Counted from the stretch's first letter, positions 27,534 to 35,820 are shown. The stretch: 64,000 bases of DNA from Citrobacter youngae (GCF_003818115.1 NZ_RPOI01000004.1:62001-126000); one strand, 5' to 3'. Program-made: numbers and translations. Notes: generated by a model from the sequence alone, not told the origin.

Positions 27534-28478
27534 ATGAATAACAACGCAATAAATGCATTACTCTCTTGTAAAACTCCAAAAGACATTCAGGCTTGCATTA
27601 ATGCAGGCTCCGATATTAATACACTGGATTCGTTTGGAAGAAATATACTGTTTTACTGTAAAAACCCAAGAATGATTGACACTCTGGTTAAAGCAGGAAT
27701 AGATTTTAACCATGCTGACAACTATGGTCACAATGTTTTGTTTAACCAGCGAAATCCTCACATACTGAAAAAATTGATTGATTCCGGCGTAGATATACAC
27801 CACAAAAATGGTCTCGGCCAAACCTGTTTATGCTCGTTAGCTGATAATATATCCTGTTGCAAAACCCTGATCAATGCTGGAATTAATGTCAACAATGTGG
27901 ATAAATGCGGAAGAACAATACTTTTTTACGTAAAAAATCACTCTATCTTTGATTTGATGGTACAGGCCGGTTGCGATATAAACCACAGAGATAACCAGGG
28001 TCACGGTATTTTTGAAATTTGCCATTCATTAGGCGATTTCAAAGCCAAAATGCTCATTCGTCATATTAGTATGAAGGATAGCAGTCCAGTAATTTTCAAC
28101 TACCTCAACAGCGAAAGTCTGCAGATAATGGATTTGCTTCAGAAGAAAAACCTTAACTTTACTATCTCTGATAACTGTCAGGTTTATCTAAGTGCCAATG
28201 AAAATGAAATGAGCTCTTTCTTCAGTGAACTAAAGAAGAAGACAGATATCAGCAACACACATTTTCGCCATATTGTACTGCGAGGTTATGATTTACGCGG
28301 GGACATTGAAACCATTAAATGGTTTATCCGCAATGACATCAAAATAGATAAAAAACAACTGGAACAGCATATTCGACATGATGAGATTTGTAAATATATA
28401 GCAGAACATGAGAGAAAGAAACTTAGCGAAATTATGAAACAAACAATCTCTTTAATGCCAGTAAAACGTAGATTGTAA
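27534..28478 (+). CDS. Ankyrin-repeat protein with conserved C-terminal domain (copy B)
   Basis: A 314-aa paralogue of the protein at 25735. About five or six ankyrin repeats (residues 1-165; motifs such as DINTLDSFGRNILFY and VDIHHKNGLGQT) are followed by the same C-terminal domain (LIRHISMKDSSPVIF, ISDNCQVY, LKKKTDISNTHF, IKWFIRNDIKID). It ends LMPVKRRL. The start has GGAG and lies 15 bases after the orphan at 27078. Divergence from copy A is large in the repeats and smaller in the tail domain, suggesting an old duplication with changing binding partners. Confidence 0.8.
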   Translation: MNNNAINALLSCKTPKDIQACINAGSDINTLDSFGRNILFYCKNPRMIDTLVKAGIDFNHADNYGHNVLFNQRNPHILKKLIDSGVDIHHKNGLGQTCLCSLADNISCCKTLINAGINVNNVDKCGRTILFYVKNHSIFDLMVQAGCDINHRDNQGHGIFEICHSLGDFKAKMLIRHISMKDSSPVIFNYLNSESLQIMDLLQKKNLNFTISDNCQVYLSANENEMSSFFSELKKKTDISNTHFRHIVLRGYDLRGDIETIKWFIRNDIKIDKKQLEQHIRHDEICKYIAEHERKKLSEIMKQTISLMPVKRRL

Positions 28479-28533
28479 CCTCCGCCCCTCCTCACTGTCA
28501 TAATGAATTTAATATGAACCCTATTTTTACCCA

Positions 28534-28562
28534 GAGCAGATTACCTAATTAGCAATCTGCTC
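28534..28562. repeat. Inverted repeat upstream of mobC
   Basis: Perfect nine-base arms gagcagatt and aatctgctc with an 11-base loop. It lies 56 bases after ankyrin gene B and 94 bases before mobC. It could terminate the ankyrin operon, though no T-run follows, or form part of an oriT, since oriT inverted repeats often sit beside mob genes. Confidence 0.5.
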
Positions 28563-28655
28563 CACCTCTCTTATTTATAAATTTCGACACTGCCTTGACT
28601 TATTTTACCAATGCGCTAACTGTAGATCATGAACACATTTTAAAAAAGGTTAGAT

Positions 28656-29060
28656 ATGCATAAAAATGAAAGTAAAGAAGATCTATCAAGAAGCTCAAGA
28701 AGAGGTAAATTCCATACAGCAAAATATTCACCTAATGAAGTTCGAACTCACTGCGTCAGCGTTCGGTTAAACGAAGAAGAATTATCTATTCTCGATAGTA
28801 AAAGAGGCCCTTATAAAAAAGGGGAATGGCTAAGAATGGCATCCCTCAACAAACTCCCACCGGTATTACCTGAAATCAATCGTGAAGCATGGATTAAACT
28901 CGGCAACCTTTCACAGGATTTAAACCGCCTGCTGAATCATCTCGACAGCAAAAGCCCTGACAGCGAACTGACCCGTACAGAACTCTTTGCCCTGCGCAGA
29001 CAAATAAAAACTCTTCGCGATCACCTTATTCCTACAACCTTTCTGGAGTCAGACCGATGA
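28656..29060 (+). CDS. mobC: MobC-like relaxosome accessory protein
   Basis: A 134-aa protein with a basic N-terminus, a ribbon-helix-helix-like stretch (VSVRLNEEELSILDSKRG) and the MobC family helix (WIKLGNLSQDLNRLLNHLDS). MobC proteins bind oriT and help the relaxase open the strands. It overlaps the relaxase gene by 4 bases, the classic mob operon form. AGG precedes the start. Confidence 0.82.
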   Translation: MHKNESKEDLSRSSRRGKFHTAKYSPNEVRTHCVSVRLNEEELSILDSKRGPYKKGEWLRMASLNKLPPVLPEINREAWIKLGNLSQDLNRLLNHLDSKSPDSELTRTELFALRRQIKTLRDHLIPTTFLESDR

Positions 29061-30298
29061 AAGGCATGCAGAAAATAAAAAGGGGTAAACAATTCGCTGG
29101 TGTGATTCTCTACAGCCTGAAGCCAGGTTCTCACCACAAAATCACGCCTTATGTTATCGGTGGCAACATGACGGGCAGCGCTGCTGCAGAGCTTATAAAT
29201 GAATTTGAAGGCACCCGACTGCTGCGTCCCGATGTCGCCAAACCTGTCTGGCATAATTCGCTTCGCCTGCCAAAGGGTGAGAATCTGTCAAACAGACAGT
29301 GGGCAGCATTCGCTGACGATTATATGGCCCGAATAGGCTTCACTGACACCCATCTTCGCTGCTATATCATGCACGATGATCCGGATGGGCAGCATATTCA
29401 TATCATTGCAAGTCGTATTAACATGGTCGGTGGAAAACTCTACCTGGGGAAAAATGAAAATCTTATCAGCACGCGGATTATCAGTGAGCTGGAGAGAGTA
29501 CACGGTCTCACCGAAACTACGAGTGTAACGGGTAGTCACCGCCAGGATAATAGGAAGCCTTCCCGTAATGAACTGATGATGGCAGAACGCACAGCAGCTC
29601 CCTGCCCTAAGTCACAGTTGCAGGCCCTTATCGACAATGCATTAACCCCCCGTCCCGATTTACTATCCTTTGTCCGCTTACTGGAACAGGAGGGAGTGAG
29701 CTGCAAACCCAATATCGCCACAACGGGTAAAATGAATGGATTTTCATTTCAGTACCAGGGCATCGCCTTTAAAGCCTCTCAATTGGGTAAAAAATATGGC
29801 TGTCCTTCCCTGCAAGCACTGATTGATTTTACGCCAGAGCATCTTACTGTACTGAAAGAAGCACAAAAGCCGACAGAACCTAAAATTGCGCCAGTGCCAG
29901 TACCAGTGCCAGTGCCAGTGCCAGTGCCAGTGCCAGTGCCATCATGCGAGTCTGAAGAACAGGCTGCAAACCGGGAAACGATTCTTGAGAAAATCCATCA
30001 GCTTGAAGAAAAAATTCGACTGGAAAGACAACAGGAGACAGTGGGTATCATTCAGCTCAGGAGCAAGCTGCACAATACAACCCGTCAGATACCCCGCCAG
30101 CGTCGCCTGAAGGCGTGGCTTTTACTACTCAGCCAAATTGTTGTACTTCTAAGGCGCAAGGGACTGTCACTGCTGCATGCCACAATACATCATTTCCGCA
30201 AGATTCTTCATCTGCACCTATTAGAACCCATTCCTTTCACAGCCGGTCATTCCCTTCAGGAACAATCAGTTAGTAATAACCAGCACCTCACACCATAA
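29057..30298 (+). CDS. MOBP-type relaxase (MobA/VirD2 family)
   Basis: A 413-aa mobilization nuclease that nicks oriT and pilots the strand. The N-terminal relaxase domain (residues 1-180) has the candidate catalytic Tyr in VILYSLKPG and the metal-binding histidine motif HDDPDGQHIHIIASRI. After about residue 275 comes a (PV)8P linker, encoded by hexamer repeats, then a charged helical segment and a basic, hydrophobic tail. The length is short compared with relaxases carrying primase or helicase domains. The island encodes no coupling protein, so it must use a helper. Confidence 0.87.
   Translation: MKGMQKIKRGKQFAGVILYSLKPGSHHKITPYVIGGNMTGSAAAELINEFEGTRLLRPDVAKPVWHNSLRLPKGENLSNRQWAAFADDYMARIGFTDTHLRCYIMHDDPDGQHIHIIASRINMVGGKLYLGKNENLISTRIISELERVHGLTETTSVTGSHRQDNRKPSRNELMMAERTAAPCPKSQLQALIDNALTPRPDLLSFVRLLEQEGVSCKPNIATTGKMNGFSFQYQGIAFKASQLGKKYGCPSLQALIDFTPEHLTVLKEAQKPTEPKIAPVPVPVPVPVPVPVPVPSCESEEQAANRETILEKIHQLEEKIRLERQQETVGIIQLRSKLHNTTRQIPRQRRLKAWLLLLSQIVVLLRRKGLSLLHATIHHFRKILHLHLLEPIPFTAGHSLQEQSVSNNQHLTP
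29891..29941 (+). repeat. Hexanucleotide tandem repeat encoding the relaxase Pro-Val linker
   Basis: Eight copies of ccagtg (the second is ccagta) plus a final cca. Length changes by slippage would add or remove Pro-Val pairs without shifting frame. The linker separates the nuclease domain from the C-terminal part. Confidence 0.85.
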
Positions 30299-30331
30299 GA
30301 ATCACTAGTTTATAATGTAATGATAGTCAAT

Positions 30332-30364
30332 AAATTATTGATCGTTTATATAGATCGATAATTT
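30332..30364. repeat. Inverted repeat downstream of the relaxase
   Basis: Arms aaattattgatc and gatcgataattt (11 of 12 pairs) with a 9-base loop. Several further atcgat-like motifs follow to about 30420. AT-only loops of this kind suit a protein-binding cis-site better than a terminator. Confidence 0.45.
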
Positions 30365-30487
30365 GATTACGATAGCTAAAATCTATCACAAAGCAATCAT
30401 CGATCGGTACAAGCAATTTTACTAAAGCGGGTCATTCATCGAAAATGTTCAAAAATACATCACCTTAAATCAGGCCATGGAGTCATG

Positions 30488-30760
30488 ATGGATAATAAAA
30501 CGATTAGCTGCCCCTTCTGCTTTACACAAAGCCCACATGGTGTGCGGGTTTGCAAAGGCTGTCATGCAAAAGTGGCCTATGGTGAAAGCCCGCTCAGTGT
30601 GGCATTCCTGTTTCAATTCGTGGCATTAGCTATCGCTTGGTTAGTATTTTCATTGACCGGCAGTACTCCTGTCTCAGTCATTACGTTTTTTGCCAGCGTC
30701 ATTATTCTTATCTGCATTATTAAACAGAAATATGCAGACAGAGTTGTTTTTATACGGTGA
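30488..30760 (+). CDS. Small zinc-ribbon membrane protein
   Basis: A 90-aa protein with an N-terminal zinc ribbon (CPFCFTQSPHGVRVCKGC, two C-x2-C knuckles) and two transmembrane segments (about residues 35-55 and 60-80). The second of two adjacent ATGs is preferred because GGAG is then 5 bases away. Function unknown. It sits between the relaxase and two lipoproteins, so it may belong to the mobilization or envelope module. Confidence 0.68.
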   Translation: MDNKTISCPFCFTQSPHGVRVCKGCHAKVAYGESPLSVAFLFQFVALAIAWLVFSLTGSTPVSVITFFASVIILICIIKQKYADRVVFIR

Positions 30761-30809
30761 TATTAATTTCATACCACCGCAAACATAAAAAATTAATATG
30801 AGAGAACTT

Positions 30810-31196
30810 ATGAACAGATTCATGATTTCTGTGTTTTTTATTTCTTCTTTACTTATTTCTGGCTGTTCAACATCAGGCAACCAGCATCTAAAAAAAGAAA
30901 CATCACAAAGTCTGCAGTCGAAAATCATCAAAAATAAAACAACGAAATCAGAAATCATTACCGCATTCGGTCAGCCCGAAACCAAAACTACACTTGATAG
31001 TGGCAATGAAGAATGGACTTACTCGATGGACAACAATCAGTTTGATGCCACCACATTCATTCCCGTGATTGGACTGCTGACAGGGGGTTCACAGACGCAG
31101 GCCAAAACGCTGGAAATCGAATTTAAAGGCGAAACGGTCAGCAATTGGACGTTCTCTGAAAACAGCAGCAAGATGAAAACCGGTCTTATTCAATAA
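30810..31196 (+). CDS. Lipoprotein with BamE/SmpA-like domain
   Basis: A 128-aa lipoprotein precursor: hydrophobic signal MISVFFISSLLISGC with lipobox cysteine, then a BamE-type fold signature (TTKSEIITAFGQPETKTT ... EEWTYSMD). Such small OmlA-like lipoproteins are often carried by mobile elements. The ATG at 30810 follows agagaac; an ATG four codons upstream is an alternative. Role on the island unknown. Confidence 0.78.
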   Translation: MNRFMISVFFISSLLISGCSTSGNQHLKKETSQSLQSKIIKNKTTKSEIITAFGQPETKTTLDSGNEEWTYSMDNNQFDATTFIPVIGLLTGGSQTQAKTLEIEFKGETVSNWTFSENSSKMKTGLIQ

Positions 31197-31222
31197 CGTA
31201 CTCTACAGTCTGGGATTATTTT

Positions 31223-31543
31223 ATGAAAACATATGCATTTACCACACTCATTGCGTCCATTTTTTTGCTGAGTGGCTGTACCGGTGAACCGTCTGAGCAG
31301 GATATTTACACTGCGATGAATAAGGTCGTGGAGCAGACGAATGCCATCGTTAAATCCATAGCAGGTAAAGATGTCCCGAAAGACGCACTGCGCGAATTAA
31401 AATCAGTCAAAAAGCATGACTGCGTAGAAGTCTCTGATAAAAGCTATAAATGCAATGTGACGGCTATTGTCGATAACGAAAAGCGTACTGCTGCTGTAAC
31501 CCTTGTCAAAACGGATGATGGCTGGCAGGTCGTTGATAAGTAA
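31223..31543 (+). CDS. Small lipoprotein
   Basis: A 106-aa protein with lipobox LLSGC at residues 15-20 and a mature domain ending in a compact strand pattern (AAVTLVKTDDGWQVVDK). Two mature cysteines (DCVEV and YKCNV) could form a disulfide. It lies 26 bases after the BamE-like lipoprotein on the same strand, and a terminator follows. Unknown function; entry exclusion or envelope maintenance are possibilities only. Confidence 0.75.
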   Translation: MKTYAFTTLIASIFLLSGCTGEPSEQDIYTAMNKVVEQTNAIVKSIAGKDVPKDALRELKSVKKHDCVEVSDKSYKCNVTAIVDNEKRTAAVTLVKTDDGWQVVDK

Positions 31544-31566
31544 ACCCACCTTAAAACCATCACGAC

Positions 31567-31601
31567 AGGCGGGACGCCAACTGGGTGGCTCCTGCCTTTT
31601 T
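31567..31601 (+). terminator. Intrinsic terminator after the lipoprotein genes
   Basis: An interrupted stem pairs aggc-gg-gcca with tggc-cc-gcct and is followed by ttttt. It ends the mob-lipoprotein transcription unit. Confidence 0.75.
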
Positions 31602-31688
31602 AATACTCGATTATGACCTGCCGGAAACGCCAGCTCCATTTCTCTCCACCATTCAGCATCCCATTCCTTGTACACGCTGCTGCCGCTA

Positions 31689-32114
31689 TCAAAGTCTTTT
31701 CCTGATCACTGAGACTGGCGGAGTATAAGCCAGAGAGCCTGCAATGCGTTTCTTTTCATACTGAGCCAGCAAATCAGCATAAATATGCTCTGCTTCGTCC
31801 AGATTGCCTGAAATATAATTCACAAGTGAATTCAGGCAATGCAGCAACGTGTCGCTATTTGCAAGCTTCCTGAGCAGCGTTGTGTTCAGAGTCGAAACGA
31901 CTCCTGTAAACATCTGCATAATATTATCTACGTGATAACATGAATTACGGTACTGCGCCCGTGAATAAAAATACTTCAGATGATACCCTGCGAAGAGAAC
32001 ATAAAGTTTTTTATAAAAGGCATTGTTATTAACGCTGTTGTGATGATGGGTTATAAATTTATCAACAACATGTATAAATTTTTCCTCCTGTGATAAAACA
32101 TTAATAGCACTCAT
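31689..32114 (-). CDS. Hypothetical helical protein with basic C-terminal tail
   Basis: A 141-aa protein, largely helical by eye, that I do not recognise. The start MSAINVLS follows GGAGG by 5 bases; an upstream in-frame ATG is less likely. The C-terminus YTPPVSVIRKRL shares the Pro-Val ... basic-Arg-Leu tail with the two ankyrin proteins and the orphan at 16218. It is convergent with the lipoprotein operon and divergent from the RepL-like side. Confidence 0.7.
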   Translation of the reverse strand: MSAINVLSQEEKFIHVVDKFITHHHNSVNNNAFYKKLYVLFAGYHLKYFYSRAQYRNSCYHVDNIMQMFTGVVSTLNTTLLRKLANSDTLLHCLNSLVNYISGNLDEAEHIYADLLAQYEKKRIAGSLAYTPPVSVIRKRL

Positions 32115-32432
32115 GATTTCCTCCATTCTTTTGTTTTTATAATTAAGTACTATCATCTTAAAAATTAAAATCAATAGTAAAATTAAAATATTTTATTATT
32201 GATATATATTTTACCCCCATAAGTAAAAATAGCTTTTACTGTACTATGGTGTGTCTACCCGACTGTATTACTATTTCATATTTCAATTATCAGAGTTATT
32301 TCCCTATTGCTGATAAGAAACCCACAGGAATATTTTTTGAGAGCGTGCTACGCACTGGCTTACGCCCCTACTACCGATAAATGTTAATTATTTTTACCAA
32401 ACAGTTGAAAAATCGTAATTTTGTCTCCCTGG

Positions 32433-32467
32433 CAGCGCCGCTGAGTGCCCACAGCACTCACTCGCTG
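32433..32467. repeat. Long imperfect inverted repeat
   Basis: Outer arms cagcg/cgctg and inner arms tgagtgc/gcactca around ccaca, with small bulges. It is GC-rich in an AT-rich region and has no T-run, so a structural cis-site is more likely than a terminator. Confidence 0.6.
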
Positions 32468-32576
32468 AAGCAGAAAGGATTTTTCCGAAGGGTCCCGGCG
32501 TGAGCCGTAGTCAGCAGACGGGTAAAATCATGTATCTGTGTTCGCTTTCCCGATCAACTCAGACTCCTGATTTTTT

Positions 32577-32595
32577 TGCGCGAAGCGTATTTGTA
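32577..32595 (+). repeat. 19-bp direct repeat, copy 1
   Basis: tgcgcgaagcgtatttgta, matching copy 2 at 32626 in 18 of 19 positions. The centres are 49 bases apart. Confidence 0.7.
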
Positions 32596-32625
32596 ATGAC
32601 AGTTAACCTCAGTTCTATGAACTCG

Positions 32626-32644
32626 TGCGCGAAGCGTATTTATA
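32626..32644 (+). repeat. 19-bp direct repeat, copy 2
   Basis: tgcgcgaagcgtatttata. Together with copy 1 it resembles a pair of iterons or relaxosome-protein sites upstream of the RepL-like gene. Confidence 0.7.
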
Positions 32645-33102
32645 CTTTCAGAAAATACTGTAGTAATGTTCTGAAGCCCAATGGCGCAACATACAGTTGC
32701 GCAGGCTTCATTTCAGAAATGATATTATGTAAGAAAAACAACAATAAAAGTATTTTCATCAGGTACACCAAGGCCTTGAGTGTCGATCTAATGTAAAACT
32801 GTGGTTTCTTATTTCTTTATCACTCTTTTATCTTGCAGATCAAAATAGGAAATTAATCAATAAAATCATATCATTACGCAAAATCTGCTGTTGTTAATTT
32901 CAGCACCAAAAATCATTAATTACATACCAGGTGATGGTGAAATTTAGTACCCCTTGTTTTAAATCTGATAACCCATTACCCCCTACTAAATAATAAACTT
33001 AAAATTTAAAAGTAAATATAATTAAAATAATATCACTAACCAAGTTGACAAATGAATTAAACATGCCATATCTGTAATTACAAAAATAAAAAAGGAGCCA
33101 TT

Positions 33103-33669
33103 ATGTCAATCACAAGTGTTGTATTAACTAAAGAACAGAAATCCATTATTGCAGAAGCATTAGAGGTTATGCCCGAAGATCTGGAAGAGATAAAAATTAA
33201 AGCAACCAGCTATAAAAAGACGTCCTTCAGGGACGATTTCTCAATGATCTTTAAAGGTAATATGGCGACACTCGCCAGAATGGATTTGACGCCCACAGCA
33301 TTTAAAATTGTGCTTTATCTCTTCTCAGCCATTGATTACGGTAATATTATTCCTGATTTTTCACAGTCACGTACTGCTAAAGAGCTTGGACTGAATAAAT
33401 CAAATGTTTCACGTGCATTCAAAGAGTTATTTGGTAGGAAAATACTTATTCGTGACACCATAGATAATCAGGTATATCTGAATTCAAACTTGTGCGTTAA
33501 GGGAATTCCTCGTCGTTTCAATGAAGATCTGATGGATAAATTCAGAAAATCCAGACTGGAGACAGAAGACTTTGCCAATTCGTTTAATTTTTATCGTGCC
33601 GGGAGTAAAACAAAGCCGGTTAAAAAATCCAGAAGAAGATATCCTGAAGACGGAATTCCATTTGATTGA
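33103..33669 (+). CDS. RepL-like winged-helix replication/control protein
   Basis: A 188-aa protein with a winged-helix core (LTPTAFKIVLYLFSAID, then SRTAKELGLNKSNVSRAFKEL) that resembles the RepL plasmid replication family. A basic tail (KPVKKSRRRYPEDG) follows. AGGAG precedes the start. On an integrated element such a protein could drive replication of the excised circle or act as a regulator. The preceding noncoding region with direct repeats would be its natural target. It has no partner primase or helicase nearby. Confidence 0.65.
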   Translation: MSITSVVLTKEQKSIIAEALEVMPEDLEEIKIKATSYKKTSFRDDFSMIFKGNMATLARMDLTPTAFKIVLYLFSAIDYGNIIPDFSQSRTAKELGLNKSNVSRAFKELFGRKILIRDTIDNQVYLNSNLCVKGIPRRFNEDLMDKFRKSRLETEDFANSFNFYRAGSKTKPVKKSRRRYPEDGIPFD

Positions 33670-33757
33670 AATAATAAACAATGCTGTTGAAAATTTACAC
33701 TTCCGCAGATAATGATTTCCCAATACAAATTCAACTTTATATTGGGAATAAAACTAA

Positions 33758-34333
33758 TCATAAGATATCATTAAGTATATGACGTTCTTGTTCAACTTCA
33801 CATGATTTAATCATCCCACTTAGTACTCTAACAAAAACGTCATTCCATTTCTGACGCTCTCTCGAAGTATGCCAGTTCTCAAACAACACTTTTTCAAGAG
33901 AGATCCAAATAACTTCTGCGCGAGAGGTATTTAATAGCTCCTTGAATACTTCGTCAGATACAGTAAGAGCATGAGAATAGATTTTATTATCAATAGTCCA
34001 GAAAGGCTCTGGCTTGGTAAAATCAGTCAAAGAAGCAAAAGCCAACCCACGGATCTGTGCTGCTTCCATTGTGCTGTTCACTTTATGATGATCCCGCCAT
34101 GTTCTTAAATCACCTAAAAGATAATTTACTCGTTGATTCCTTGCCTTGCTGTCTTCTGCCTGGTATTGAATATAAGCAGGGCCATTACCAGTCTGGCGAT
34201 AACGAGCCAATGTTTTGACACTTACACCAAGATAAAGGGCCGAAACTTCAGCACTCAGGGTTGCATCATCTGGCATACTACCAAATAGCCGCCATACTTC
34301 GGCGTATTCCCTTAAAGTATCAATAGTACTCAT
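33758..34333 (-). CDS. Candidate excisionase/HTH protein coupled to the integrase
   Basis: A 191-aa protein with an N-terminal MerR/AlpA-like helix-turn-helix (LSAEVSALYLGVSVKTLARY, then RQTGNGPAYI), the usual fold of recombination directionality factors. The rest of the chain is unrecognised. Its start overlaps the integrase stop by 4 bases, so both are made from one transcript. It is larger than typical Xis proteins, so a regulator is the alternative. Confidence 0.65.
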   Translation of the reverse strand: MSTIDTLREYAEVWRLFGSMPDDATLSAEVSALYLGVSVKTLARYRQTGNGPAYIQYQAEDSKARNQRVNYLLGDLRTWRDHHKVNSTMEAAQIRGLAFASLTDFTKPEPFWTIDNKIYSHALTVSDEVFKELLNTSRAEVIWISLEKVLFENWHTSRERQKWNDVFVRVLSGMIKSCEVEQERHILNDIL

Positions 34334-35799
34334 TCCTTATTCTCCTGATTTTCTGGCAATGGTGGGTACTTCGCCGAAGCCAAAAGTGTATTATACAATT
34401 CTGGTGACGTCATCAGCATATGAAGCTCAATCAGTTGAAGAGCTTCAAATACCCGCTCTTTATCAGGCTCAGCATATCTTTCAGTAGGGTCTGTGGTATT
34501 ACGGTGGTTAAGCAATCTTTTCACCACTGCATACGAAGTAAGCCCTTCTGCAACTCGACCAAAGGTTCTTCTTAGATCGTGCATTCCCAGCTTCATTATT
34601 CCAGCTTCCTGGCAGATATACTCGCGCAAGCTTTTACTGTCAGAATAATGTCCAACCTTGCTTCGTGATGAACGAGCCGGAAAAACCCATTTGCGTTTAT
34701 CTGCCCGTATTTCGGTATCGTTGACGATATCTCGTCGGTCTTCCAGAATTCTCTTTGTAGCATCACAGATTGGAAGCTCATGGTCGTTACGATTTTTCGT
34801 GTCGTAAAAGCGAATAACCCGGTTTTCGAGATCGACATAGCTTGTCGTTCTGACTTCCTCTTCTGTCAGGGCCTCTCGCCAGCACAGTGTTGCTGTCTCT
34901 TCTTTCCTGGCTCCTGTCAAAATGGTCAGCAACAGATAATCACAACCCAAACGATTAAAACCTCGCTTATTGTGTAATGCACCTAGAAACCGTCCCAAAG
35001 TATCTTTGGGGGACAATGGATTTCGTACGCCCTTGGCACGATAGCTATCTTCCAGCTCAGATCGTGTTCTGAACTTCTTCTGTACCTTTAAAATTGAAAA
35101 AGGATTATAGGACAACGAAGGTTGTCGTTGCTGGGTCTGAGCATTCCCAGCTTCTATCTCGATTGCGTGTTTTACAGCAACATTGGCCCACCTAAAAGTC
35201 TGTTCTGCTGCTGTTCTGGCTCTTGAAGCAATCTCGTCAAACTTCCGAAGGATTTCATTACCAGTAAGATCCTTGATTCGAAGGTTCCGCCATTCTTTTA
35301 ACCGACTCTCAGCTTTGTCTAACACATTGAGAGTGTTTGGTTTAGCAGGTTTTGTTCTGCCAAGTAAGTGACTCCTGTATTGGGCAAAAGCTTCACTCAC
35401 AGTCAATTCAGCCAGATCGAGTTCCCTTTTAATCTTGTTGGGATTTCTCTTTGTTGCAATCATTGTCTGAACCAACTGCCGAGCTGCCTCACGGGCTTGA
35501 TCGATACTTGGAAAATCAGACACATTTCCAACCTTTACTTTCAAGACAGAGCTTGGCTTCTTACCCTCACTGACATTACGATCTGACGAGGCTACTCTTC
35601 GCTGGATTACATAGGTTTTTTTCGTCAAACTGACCTTCACACCGAAACCAACAGGCGAATCTCGATGATCGTCAAAAACTATGTAAGGTTTTTGGTCAGG
35701 GTTAGCTTCGAAAACGACTTTTCCAGAGCTACTGAGCTCAGGCTTAACATTGATACTTAACTTATTGATAATAAAAGCCTGATTGAGAGTTGTTTTCAA
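34330..35799 (-). CDS. Tyrosine integrase of the mutS island
   Basis: About 489 aa when started at TTG 35799; the open frame extends to 35841. Catalytic residues are in order: Arg in LTGARKEE, His-x-x-Arg in GMHDLRRTFG, the second His in RLLNHRN and the nucleophile Tyr in ERYAEPDKE. An N-terminal arm-binding region (residues 1-130) and a core-binding region (about 140-260) precede the catalytic domain. The gene lies beside attR and is read away from mutS, the usual layout for site-specific islands. Its target is the M-M-Q-Q-Y coding region of mutS. It differs in family from the broken integrase at 15589. Confidence 0.9.
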   Translation of the reverse strand: MKTTLNQAFIINKLSINVKPELSSSGKVVFEANPDQKPYIVFDDHRDSPVGFGVKVSLTKKTYVIQRRVASSDRNVSEGKKPSSVLKVKVGNVSDFPSIDQAREAARQLVQTMIATKRNPNKIKRELDLAELTVSEAFAQYRSHLLGRTKPAKPNTLNVLDKAESRLKEWRNLRIKDLTGNEILRKFDEIASRARTAAEQTFRWANVAVKHAIEIEAGNAQTQQRQPSLSYNPFSILKVQKKFRTRSELEDSYRAKGVRNPLSPKDTLGRFLGALHNKRGFNRLGCDYLLLTILTGARKEETATLCWREALTEEEVRTTSYVDLENRVIRFYDTKNRNDHELPICDATKRILEDRRDIVNDTEIRADKRKWVFPARSSRSKVGHYSDSKSLREYICQEAGIMKLGMHDLRRTFGRVAEGLTSYAVVKRLLNHRNTTDPTERYAEPDKERVFEALQLIELHMLMTSPELYNTLLASAKYPPLPENQENKE

Positions 35800-35810
35800 A
35801 GTATCACCAC

Positions 35811-35820
35811 CATTTGTAGC
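35811..35820 (-). repeat. Inverted half arm-site at the integrase start
   Basis: catttgtagc, the reverse complement of gctacaaatg found in the arm-type repeats. It overlaps the integrase leader, so integrase binding here could repress its own gene. Confidence 0.5.

Larger units (their letters stand above)
32115..33102. other. Noncoding region with stem and direct repeats, candidate origin (oriV or oriT)
   Basis: Nearly 1 kb without a supported gene. A GC-richer block at 32430-32520 holds a long imperfect stem (32433-32467). Two direct repeats follow at 32577 and 32626. The rest is AT-rich up to the RepL-like gene at 33103. This layout suits a replication or transfer origin. A 98-codon ORF at 32500-32796 runs across the repeats and is not supported. 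Confidence 0.45.

Noticed and set aside
29891-29941. Short tandem repeats that might suggest a CRISPR array
   Set aside because: The unit is six bases without spacers and lies in frame in the relaxase gene as a Pro-Val linker.
32500-32796. 98-codon ORF in the candidate origin region
   Set aside because: It runs across the stem and direct repeats, has no good ribosome site and low-complexity composition.
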